Origin: Synergistaceae bacterium UBA5560
GTDB lineage: Bacteria > Synergistota > Synergistia > Synergistales > Aminiphilaceae
Direction: 5' to 3'
Assembly (NCBI GenBank): GCA_002425685.1
Contig: DIMS01000025.1
Location: 7,050-29,499, forward strand
DNA: 22,450 nucleotides
The notes beneath the pieces are model-generated. The model was not told the origin of the DNA and did not search any database. It saw nothing but the letters and a program-made list of their open reading frames with translations. The position numbers and the translations under genes are program-made. Within the stretch, counting starts at the first letter, position 1, and every line of letters begins with the position of its first letter. This document shows, in pieces, positions 15,729 through 21,923 of the stretch.

Positions 15729-15755
15729 AAAAAAGGCCGCCCTTTCGCGGCGGCC
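15729..15755 (-). terminator. Riboswitch-linked terminator upstream of the mutase gene
   Basis: On the minus strand GGCCGCC, loop GCGAAAG, GGCGGCC, then a run of six T (15734-15729). It stands 76 nt after the cobalamin aptamer and 63 nt before the mutase start. An upstream GGGCGGACG (around 15801-15810) is complementary to CGTCCGCCC just past the T-run and can partly pair with the terminator arm, so it may belong to an antiterminator. Confidence 0.82.
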
Positions 15756-15831
15756 CTGCATAACAACATCTTAGAGGGAGTCCTCCCTCTTCTTCCAACG
15801 GCGTCCGCCCGCGCAGACCTGAGTTGTACCC

Positions 15832-15965
15832 GCAGACCGGTCTCCTGACTCCCGTTCATCCTACTTCCGCGTCTTCCCGAAGTCGCCTTCAGTGACCTGT
15901 GCGGGTTCGTCCCGGTTACAGTGGCGAGGCCGTTCCGGATTTTCACCGGATTCCCGTGCATCTGC
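15832..15965 (-). ncRNA. Cobalamin riboswitch (leader of the mutase-meaB unit)
   Basis: The minus strand carries the core of the cobalamin aptamer: GGAATCCGGTGAAAATCCGG, then GCCACTGTAA (complement of 15916-15925), GGAAGTAGGATGAAC, and the B12 box AGTCAGGAGACCGGTC (complement of 15835-15850). The closing stem P1 is GCAGA/TCTGC (15965-15961 with 15836-15832). At 134 nt it is a compact member. With the terminator downstream it should control transcription of the mutase gene in response to cobalamin. Most such switches lower expression when cobalamin is bound; the direction here cannot be read from sequence alone. Confidence 0.95.
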
Positions 15966-15991
15966 AAGCTTTTGTTTCACTTGTCCGGAAC

Positions 15992-16021
15992 ATCCTACGC
16001 TTTTTCAGGGAATCGTGTCAA
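15992..16021 (-). promoter_or_regulatory. Sigma70-type promoter of the mutase riboswitch transcript
   Basis: On the minus strand a perfect TTGACA (16021-16016) is followed after 18 bp by TAGGAT (15997-15992, 4 of 6 matches). Transcription would start near 15985, about 20 nt before the aptamer. Confidence 0.7.
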
Positions 16022-16401
16022 GGCACGACGCATTTTTGTGCGGCCGGACAGGAAGCGTGTCACCCCTGAGCGGGACGATGAACATGTCACCCATGACGAA
16101 CAGGGGCGACGTCTTCATGAAGACGAAGGAAGCGCGGCGGTTACTGGTGATCGGACAGGCATCCGCCGGAAAGACCACGGTTCGGGAGGCTGACGAAAGG
16201 CACCCCCGCACAGAAAACTTCCGGGAAACATTCCTTCGCTGCTGTCGCCGCTGCGCGTACGGCATCGCCCGTGGCATTTCCGCACGAGCCTGCGGATTCG
16301 GGCACCGCTCCACCGGGTCGGACGGCAGGCGAAAAAGAGAGTCTTTGGAACGATCCGCCAGACCTCTTGAATTGAGCAGAAAAATTGCACTAGTCTTTGA
16401 C
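16022..16401. other. Gene-free stretch between two divergent riboswitch promoters
   Basis: These 380 bases separate the two outward-facing promoters. No gene is convincing. A plus-strand frame from the ATG at 16117 begins with a P-loop-like string (LLVIGQASAGKTT) but soon loses any recognisable pattern and then runs through the plus-strand promoter and riboswitch, so it is at most a gene remnant. I see no repeat or other element. Confidence 0.5.
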
Positions 16402-16430
16402 TTGACACGCCATAGCAACATTGCCACAAT
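16402..16430 (+). promoter_or_regulatory. Sigma70-type promoter of the second riboswitch transcript
   Basis: A perfect TTGACA (16402-16407) is followed after 17 bp by CACAAT (16425-16430, 4 of 6 matches). Transcription would start near 16437, about 30 nt before the aptamer, mirroring the layout on the other strand. Confidence 0.68.
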
Positions 16431-16466
16431 AACCGCACGCTGCCGTATCGGCATACAATCAAACGA

Positions 16467-16613
16467 CGTCAGGTGCTCGGGAAGTCCGGTGAAAGACCGG
16501 CGCGGACCCGCCACTGTAACCCCGACGAAACCGCGAAGCCACTGGTTCCGGCCATTTCGGAACCGGGAAGGCGCGGATGGAGGATGAAGGGGAGCCAGGA
16601 GACCGGCCTGACG
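16467..16613 (+). ncRNA. Second cobalamin riboswitch (no gene directly downstream)
   Basis: The aptamer reads GGAAGTCCGGTGAAAGACCGG, then GCCACTGTAA (16510-16519), a GGTTCCGGCCATTTCGGAACC hairpin, GGATGGAGGATGAAGG, and the B12 box AGCCAGGAGACCGGCC (16593-16608). P1 is CGTCAGG/CCTGACG (16467-16473 with 16607-16613). All core elements are present, so the aptamer looks intact. A terminator follows at 16731, but the next gene, acn, begins only at 17241. The controlled gene is therefore either acn with its followers, reached by readthrough, or has been lost. Confidence 0.95.
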
Positions 16614-16730
16614 ACGAGAAGAGCGGCATTCCGCGGAGATCGGATGCCCGCTTGGGGACGCGCATCTTCCCGTCGACGCGGGCACCGAGAGAGTCGAATG
16701 CCACAGGAAGGAACGCAGCGTCGTGCCCAG

Positions 16731-16757
16731 GGGGCCTCATCCGCGAGGCCCTTTTTT
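16731..16757 (+). terminator. Terminator of the second cobalamin riboswitch
   Basis: GGGCCTC (16732-16738), loop ATCCGC, GAGGCCC (16745-16751), then six T (16752-16757). Between aptamer and terminator, GGGCAC (16679-16684) and GTGCCC (16723-16728) can pair, as can GGCATT (near 16624) and AATGCC (near 16698); these are candidates for alternative structures of the expression platform. Confidence 0.9.
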
Positions 16758-16809
16758 CGTACCCATCGATCAGGCTGTTAAAAACCGAACATTCTAAAAT
16801 ACAATGTTT

Positions 16810-16837
16810 TTGTATGTTTAGATCAAAAAATTATAGA
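16810..16837 (+). promoter_or_regulatory. Possible acn promoter
   Basis: In a sharply AT-rich block (16770-16845), TTGTAT (16810-16815) and TATAGA (16832-16837) are 16 bp apart. The -35 match is weak (3 of 6), and minus-strand alternatives exist in the same block. It is listed because acn needs a promoter if transcripts from 16437 stop at 16757. Confidence 0.35.
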
Positions 16838-17240
16838 CAATTTTTGCCCCCGGGACATGCACCGTGAAACAGGGGGATGTTCCGGGAAAACCCCGGAAAC
16901 GCGAAGTAAAACGGCTGTGGTGCCACAGCCGGGTAAGACGCGGGAGAAAGCACACTGCGGCGCGGAGCGGAAGCACGGAAAGGGGGTGGCGACGGAAATA
17001 CGGTGTGCGTTGGAACAGAATGAACGAAGGCGGCGAAGAAAGATGTTCCGGCGGGCGGGGGAACACGAGGCAGAGCCGGAAGAGCCGGAACGAAACGGTG
17101 CGACCGGAGGCGGAGCGCCAGAGACGCTCCCGCGTCGGCCCGGCCCCTTCGCCGGAGAAACGGAAGGACCGGAGAGCATCGGGCTCTCCGAAAGCGGAGA
17201 TGCAGCAAAAACGAGATGCATACGAAGGGTGGGAAACGAC
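16838..17240 (+). other. Long gene-free leader upstream of acn
   Basis: About 400 nt without a convincing gene; the acn frame is open back to 16857, but the translated string is Arg/Glu/Gly rich and looks non-coding. Likely hairpins in order: TTCCGGG/CCCGGAA (near 16880-16898), CGGCTGTGG/CCACAGCCG (16913-16932), TGTTCC/GGAACA (near 17043-17065), GAGCG/CGCTC (near 17115-17131), GGAGAGC/GCTCTCC (near 17171-17189). I recognise no known riboswitch. Confidence 0.4.
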
Positions 17241-19190
17241 ATGGGTTTTTCCGTGGCACAGAAGATTCTCCAGACCCATCTGGTCGAGCTGGAACAGCCC
17301 GACGCGAAAACCGGAAGCCGCGTGGGCATCCGCATCGATCAGACCCTGACCCAGGACGCGACGGGCACCATGGCCTGCCTCCAGTTCGAGGCCATCGGCG
17401 TGGAGAAGGTCCGGACGGAGCTCTCCGTGAGCTACGTGGACCACAACATGATTCAGGAGGATTTCCGCAATCCCGACGATCACCGCTATCTCCAGGACGT
17501 GGCGGCCAGATACGGCATGCTCTTCTCCCCCGCGGGAAACGGCATCTGCCACCAGGTGCACCTGGAGCGCTTCGCCAGGCCCGGAAAAACGCTTCTGGGC
17601 AGTGACTCCCACACACCCACCGCCGGAGGCGTGGGCATGCTCGCCATCGGCGCGGGCGGCATGGACGTGGCCCTCGCCATGGCGGGAGAACCGTTCTACA
17701 CGCCGCTGCCGAAGATCACCCTGGTGCGCCTCTCGGGAGAACTCGCCCCCTTCGTCTCCGCCAAGGACGTTGTCCTGGAGGTACTCCGCCGCCTCACCGT
17801 CAAGGGAGGCGTGGGGCGCATTCTGGAGTACGGCGGCCCCGGCGTGGCGGGGCTTTCGGTCCCCGACCGGGCCACCATCACGAACATGGGGGCCGAGACG
17901 GGGGCGACCTCGTCCCTCTTCCCCAGCGATGACGTGACCCGGGCATGGCTCCGCGCCCAGGGGCGCGAGCACCAGTGGGTGGGGATCACCGCCGACGCGG
18001 ACGCCGTCTACGACGAGGTGCTCGACATCGACCTCTCCACCCTGGAGCCGCTGGTGGCCCAGCCCTTCCAGCCCGACCGGGTGGTGCCGGTGCGGGAGCT
18101 CGCAGGGCTTCCCGTGGATCAGATCATGTTCGGCTCCTGCACGAATTCCTCCCTCCGGGACATCGCCGCCGTGGCCCATCTGCTGAAAGGACGGGCCGTC
18201 ACACCTTCGGTGAGCGCGGGTATCTCCCCGGGCAGCATCCAAGTGATTCTCGAGGCGGAGCGTCGGGGACATCTGGGCGCTCTGGTGGCCGCGGGAGTGC
18301 GCATTCTCGAATCGAGCTGCGGCGCCTGCATCGGCATGGGTTTCGCACCGCCCACGGAGGGCGTGTCCCTCCGGACGATCAACCGAAACTTCCTCGGCCG
18401 CTGCGGCCACAAGACGGGCCAGGTCTATCTGGTGAGCCCCGAGGTAGCCGCCGCGTCGGCCCTGACGGGAACGCTGACGGACCCTCGGGAACTCGCGGCG
18501 AAGCTGGGGCTCCCTCCCTTCCGGTTCGAACTGCCGGAACAGCTCGTCCTGAACGACAGCCGCTTCGTCGCCCCCAGCGCGGAGCCGGAAAAGGTGACCA
18601 TCCGCCGGGGCCCCAACATCGCCCCTCTCCCCGCCATGACGCCCCTGCCGGAGATTCTGGAGGGAGAAGTGCTCCTCAAGGTGGGGGACGACATCACCAC
18701 GGACCACATCATGCCCGCCGGGGCAAAGGTGCTTCCGCTCCGCTCCAACATCCCCGCTATCTCCAGGCACGTCTTCGAAGTGGTGGATACCACCTTCCCC
18801 GACCGGGCGCTCGCCTCGGGAGGCGGTTTCGTGACGGGAGGCGCCAACTACGGTCAGGGGTCGAGCCGGGAGCACGCGGCTCTGGCGCCGCGCTACCTGG
18901 GCGTGAAGGCCGTGCTGGTGAAGAGTTTCGCCCGCATCCACCTGGCGAACCTGGTCAACTTCGGCATTCTGCCCCTGGTCTTCGTGGACCCCTCAGACTA
19001 CGACGCACTGGACCAGGGGGACCGTCTCTCCCTGCGCACCGCCGCGGTGCGGGCCGGGGAGAGCTTTGCCGTGCGCAACGAGACGAAGGGGAAGGACATG
19101 CGCTGCACCACCCCCGTGGCCGAGGAAGATCTGGAGATCATCCGGGCTGGAGGCAAGCTCAACGCGGTGCGCCTCGCCCGGGGTGCCTAG
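17241..19190 (+). CDS. acn: Aconitate hydratase (single-chain, about 650 residues)
   Basis: Iron-sulfur hydratase that interconverts citrate and isocitrate through cis-aconitate in the cytoplasm. At 649 residues it belongs to the short single-chain aconitases (Aquifex-type), not to the 890-residue AcnA or AcnB. The three [4Fe-4S] ligands are visible: Cys300 in FGSCTNSS, and Cys360 and Cys363 in SSCGACIGMG. Other markers are GSDSHTPTAGG (120-130) and, in the C-terminal swivel domain, DDITTDHIMPAGAK and GANYGQGSSREHAAL. The ATG at 17241 follows AGGGTGGG at about 7-10 nt; upstream in-frame codons do not look like protein. It is the first gene of a plus-strand set with icd and citDEF, all handling citrate or isocitrate. 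A homoaconitase or isopropylmalate-type activity cannot be fully excluded, but the context favours aconitase. Confidence 0.92.
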   Translation: MGFSVAQKILQTHLVELEQPDAKTGSRVGIRIDQTLTQDATGTMACLQFEAIGVEKVRTELSVSYVDHNMIQEDFRNPDDHRYLQDVAARYGMLFSPAGNGICHQVHLERFARPGKTLLGSDSHTPTAGGVGMLAIGAGGMDVALAMAGEPFYTPLPKITLVRLSGELAPFVSAKDVVLEVLRRLTVKGGVGRILEYGGPGVAGLSVPDRATITNMGAETGATSSLFPSDDVTRAWLRAQGREHQWVGITADADAVYDEVLDIDLSTLEPLVAQPFQPDRVVPVRELAGLPVDQIMFGSCTNSSLRDIAAVAHLLKGRAVTPSVSAGISPGSIQVILEAERRGHLGALVAAGVRILESSCGACIGMGFAPPTEGVSLRTINRNFLGRCGHKTGQVYLVSPEVAAASALTGTLTDPRELAAKLGLPPFRFELPEQLVLNDSRFVAPSAEPEKVTIRRGPNIAPLPAMTPLPEILEGEVLLKVGDDITTDHIMPAGAKVLPLRSNIPAISRHVFEVVDTTFPDRALASGGGFVTGGANYGQGSSREHAALAPRYLGVKAVLVKSFARIHLANLVNFGILPLVFVDPSDYDALDQGDRLSLRTAAVRAGESFAVRNETKGKDMRCTTPVAEEDLEIIRAGGKLNAVRLARGA

Positions 19191-19223
19191 AGTCCGCGAC
19201 GCACGCGGAACGAGGCTTCCGCT

Positions 19224-19283
19224 CCGGGAGCGTTCTCCCGGCGACGCGGGCATTTCCGGTACGAAAACGGCCTTCCGCCGTTT
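19224..19283 (+). other. Two hairpins in the acn-icd spacer
   Basis: CCGGGAG-CGTT-CTCCCGG (19224-19241) and AAACGGC-CTTCC-GCCGTTT (19265-19283) are perfect 7-bp stem-loops in the 185-nt gap. Neither has a proper T-run, so they look more like RNA processing or stability elements than terminators. Confidence 0.4.
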
Positions 19284-19375
19284 GCGTGGAACACGCGACA
19301 AGGGCGCATCACCGACGCTCCCCGCTGCCCCGGGGACGCACACCAGAGAAAGAGCACGAGGAGGAGAGATCAACC

Positions 19376-20638
19376 ATGGGAAGATTTGCGGATCTGGAAC
19401 TGAAGCACTACGCAGAACCCGAGCGGGGTGACCGCATCGACTTTCGCGACGGCGCGCTCTGTGTGCCCGACGAGCCGGTCGTGCCCTACATCGAGGGGGA
19501 CGGCGTGGGCGTGGACATCACCCCCGCAATGAAGAGCGTTCTCGACGCGGCGGTGACAAAAGCCTACGGCGGCAAACGCCGCCTCGCCTGGTGGGAGATC
19601 TTCGCCGGCGAAAAGGCCATGAACCTCTACGGCACGGCCATTCCCGACGATTCCTTCGCGGCGCTCCGCTACTTCCGCCTCGGCATCAAGGGCCCCCTCA
19701 CCACGCCCGTGGGCGGCGGCTTCCGGAGCCTCAACGTGGCCTTCCGCCAGGTACTCGACCTGTACGCCTGCGTCCGCCCCGTGCGCTGGTTCGACGGCGT
19801 TCCCGCGCCGCTCAAGCGCCCCCAGGACGTGGACATGATCATCTTCCGGGAGAACACGGAGGACCTCTACGCGGGCATCGAGTGGGAAGAGGGAACGCCG
19901 GACTGTCTCAAGGTGATCCGCTTCCTCAAGGAGGAGATGGGGGCCACGGGATTCCGCAACGACTCGGGCATCGGCATCAAGCCCATCTCCGTCACGGGAA
20001 CGAAGCGGCTGGTGCGCATGGCGATCCGCTACGCCATCGACCACAACCTTCCTTCGGTGACGCTGGTCCACAAGGGGAACATCATGAAGTTCACCGAAGG
20101 CGCCTTTCGCAAGTGGGGATACGAGGTGGCCGCCCAGGAGTTCGGCGACCGGTGCGTCACGGAGGAGCAGGTGGAGAAGGACTTCGGCGGCAAGGTCCCC
20201 GCGGGAAAGATCGTCGTCAAGGACCGCATCGCCGACGCCATGTTCCAGCAGATCCTCCTGCGCCCCAGCGAGTACAGCGTGCTCGCCATGGCGAACCTCA
20301 ACGGGGACTACATCTCCGACGCCCTCGCCGCGGCGGTGGGCGGTCTGGGACTGGCTCCCGGAGCGAACATGAACGACGAGATCGCCTTCTTCGAAGCCAC
20401 CCACGGCACGGCCCCCAAGTACGCCGGGCAGGACAAGATCAATCCGGGCTCCCTCATCCTTTCGGCGGTGCTTATGCTGGAGCACCTGGGGTGGCAGGAG
20501 GCGGCGGATCTGGTGGTGACGGGACTCGAGCGGAGCATCAGCCGGGGCGTCGTCACCTACGATCTGGCCCGCCAGCGCGAGGGTGCCCAGGAAGTGAGCT
20601 GCTCCCGCTTCGCCCGGTCCGTCGTGGAATCCATGTAG
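19376..20638 (+). CDS. icd: NADP-dependent isocitrate dehydrogenase
   Basis: Oxidative decarboxylation of isocitrate to 2-oxoglutarate with reduction of NADP. The 420 residues match the E. coli-type homodimeric enzyme (416) in length and motifs. The substrate site is intact: GGGFRSLNVAFRQ with Ser118 (the position phosphorylated in E. coli), Arg124, Arg134, FRENTEDLYAGIEW with Arg158 and Tyr165, Lys233 in VHKGNIMKFT, Asp287, and NLNGDYISD with Asp311 and Asp315. The cofactor site HGTAPKYAGQDKINPGS has Lys348 and Tyr349, and TYDLARQ has Tyr395 and Arg399, the set that marks NADP preference. GAGGAGGAG lies about 9 nt before the ATG. With acn upstream it converts citrate to 2-oxoglutarate, probably for glutamate synthesis and NADPH. 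No kinase/phosphatase gene is seen here. Confidence 0.95.
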   Translation: MGRFADLELKHYAEPERGDRIDFRDGALCVPDEPVVPYIEGDGVGVDITPAMKSVLDAAVTKAYGGKRRLAWWEIFAGEKAMNLYGTAIPDDSFAALRYFRLGIKGPLTTPVGGGFRSLNVAFRQVLDLYACVRPVRWFDGVPAPLKRPQDVDMIIFRENTEDLYAGIEWEEGTPDCLKVIRFLKEEMGATGFRNDSGIGIKPISVTGTKRLVRMAIRYAIDHNLPSVTLVHKGNIMKFTEGAFRKWGYEVAAQEFGDRCVTEEQVEKDFGGKVPAGKIVVKDRIADAMFQQILLRPSEYSVLAMANLNGDYISDALAAAVGGLGLAPGANMNDEIAFFEATHGTAPKYAGQDKINPGSLILSAVLMLEHLGWQEAADLVVTGLERSISRGVVTYDLARQREGAQEVSCSRFARSVVESM

Positions 20639-20686
20639 CCACACCTCATCGCGTCGCGGAGTTCCTCCCGGACCGCGATGCTTCCT

Positions 20687-20740
20687 GCGCGGGAGAGCGT
20701 CTCCGAGTCCCCTCCGGAGGGGGCTCTCCCGCGCCTTTTT
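20687..20740 (+). terminator. Terminator or attenuator between icd and citD
   Basis: A 12-bp stem GCGCGGGAGAGC / GCTCTCCCGCGC (20687-20698 and 20723-20734) encloses a smaller CTCC/GGAG hairpin and is followed by CTTTTT. It ends only about 7 nt before the citD ribosome site (20748), leaving no room for a promoter behind it. Confidence 0.8.
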
Positions 20741-20762
20741 CGACTGCAAGGAGATGATCGAT

Positions 20763-21053
20763 ATGGCCATGCTCCGACGACCCGCCCAGGCGGGAACGCT
20801 GGAGTCCTCGGACTGCCTCGTCTCGGTGGCTCCCTCGGAAACTCGGGAGCTCGACCACCGCGGCGCGGGAGCCACCTTCTTCGCCGGACGGACCCGGGGC
20901 CTCGTGAACGATGTGCTCGACAGCCTCGGCATTTCCGGCGCGACCGTGACCATCCAGGACCAGGGAGCATTGGAAGTGACCCTCCGAGCCAGGCTGGACA
21001 CGGCTCTGGAGCGCGCAAGCAGGGAGGAGGATGTGGCATGTCCAAGGCAGTAG
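20763..21053 (+). CDS. citD: Citrate lyase gamma subunit (acyl carrier protein)
   Basis: Acyl carrier subunit of citrate lyase, 96 residues, the usual CitD length. It bears the 2'-(5''-phosphoribosyl)-3'-dephospho-CoA arm on which acetyl and citryl groups are carried. The attachment motif AGTLESSD is present, with Ser15 at the position of the modified serine (Ser14 in Klebsiella). The start at 20763 is chosen because AAGGAG (20748-20753) is 9 nt upstream; the in-frame ATG at 20754 abuts that site. It overlaps citE by 16 nt, so the two are translationally coupled. Genes for making and attaching the prosthetic group (citG, citX) and for acetylating it (citC) are not in this window; they may lie further downstream. 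Confidence 0.93.
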   Translation: MAMLRRPAQAGTLESSDCLVSVAPSETRELDHRGAGATFFAGRTRGLVNDVLDSLGISGATVTIQDQGALEVTLRARLDTALERASREEDVACPRQ

Positions 21054-21922
21054 TGCGGTCCATGCTCTACATTCCGGGCAACAATCCGGGCATGATCCAG
21101 CAGGCATCCGTCTTCGGGGCCGACAGCATTCTCCTCGACCTGGAGGACGCGGTGGCCCTTTCCGAAAAGGACGCGGCGCGGCACCTCGTCTGCGGCTTTC
21201 TGCGGACCCTCGACTTCGGGGACATGCTCGTCACGGTGCGGGTGAACGGCGCGGACACCCCCTTCTTCGCGGAGGACCTGCGCCGCGTCGTCCCCTGCCG
21301 CCCCGACGCGATCCGCCTTCCCAAGTGCTCCTCTCCGGAGGACGTGCGCGCCGCGGAGGCCCTGCTCGCCGAGATCGAAGCGCAGAACGGCATGGAGCCG
21401 GGAACGGTGAAGATCCACGCCATGCTGGAGACCGCCCGGGGCATCGCCGAGGCCGGGACCGTCGCGACCTGCTCGCCCCGGGTCACCGCCCTCACCCTGG
21501 GCGGACAGGATCTCACCGCGGACATGGGCGTGGAGAAAACCCGGGAGGGAGACGAACTTTTCGTCGCCCGGAGCCTGGTGGCCCTTGCGGCGCGGGCGGC
21601 TGGCATCGATGCCTTCGACACGATCTGGGCCGACGTGAACGACAACGAGGGGCTCCTGGAGGAGACCCGCCGCGTGGTGGGGCTCGGCTTCACCGGCAAG
21701 GCGGCCATTCATCCCGGGCAGATTTCCTGGATTCACCGGGCCTTCGTGCCCGACGCGAAGAAAGTGGCCGCGGCGGAGCGCATCGTCGAGGCAGCAGCAG
21801 CGGCGGAGCGGGAGGGGCGGGGCGTGGTCTCCGTGGACGGACGCATGGTGGACGCGCCGGTGGTGCGTCGGGCGCGGCACACGCTGGACATGGCCCGCCT
21901 GGCCGAACTGGAGGTGGAGTGA
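21038..21922 (+). CDS. citE: Citrate lyase beta subunit (citryl-ACP lyase)
   Basis: Citryl-ACP lyase, which splits the citryl thioester on CitD into oxaloacetate and acetyl-ACP. It has 294 residues and the TIM-barrel pattern of the HpcH/HpaI-CitE family: SMLYIPGNNPGMIQQA at the start, LLDLEDAV (33-39), VRVNG with Arg68, the magnesium ligands Glu131 (HAMLETARGI) and Asp158/Asp162 (GGQDLTADMG), and GKAAIHPGQ with the later C-terminal helix. GGAGG within the end of citD serves as ribosome site for the ATG at 21038. It lies between citD and citF in the standard citDEF order, which separates it from stand-alone CitE-like malyl-CoA or citramalyl-CoA lyases. Confidence 0.94.
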   Translation: MSKAVVRSMLYIPGNNPGMIQQASVFGADSILLDLEDAVALSEKDAARHLVCGFLRTLDFGDMLVTVRVNGADTPFFAEDLRRVVPCRPDAIRLPKCSSPEDVRAAEALLAEIEAQNGMEPGTVKIHAMLETARGIAEAGTVATCSPRVTALTLGGQDLTADMGVEKTREGDELFVARSLVALAARAAGIDAFDTIWADVNDNEGLLEETRRVVGLGFTGKAAIHPGQISWIHRAFVPDAKKVAAAERIVEAAAAAEREGRGVVSVDGRMVDAPVVRRARHTLDMARLAELEVE

Positions 21923-21923
21923 C

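Noticed and set aside
15892..16587. 231-codon plus-strand open frame through the riboswitch region
   Set aside because: It crosses both an antisense aptamer and a sense promoter plus aptamer, so it cannot be a normal gene as a whole; only its P-loop-like start at 16117 is mentioned as a finding.
16695..16720. GAAGGAACGC resembling the end of the glutamine (glnA) riboswitch
   Set aside because: The other conserved parts (CGUUCA, GGACGGAAGUAGG) are not found nearby in the right order.
16850..16950. Possible cyclic-di-GMP (GEMM) or other known riboswitch upstream of acn
   Set aside because: GAAACGCGAAG and the following hairpin are only loosely similar; the conserved core of GEMM, glycine, TPP, SAM, fluoride and THF aptamers is not found.
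16857..17240. In-frame N-terminal extension of aconitase by 128 codons
   Set aside because: The translated string is low-complexity and Arg/Glu rich, has no homology I recognise, and the ATG at 17241 has a ribosome site and matches the usual start of the family.
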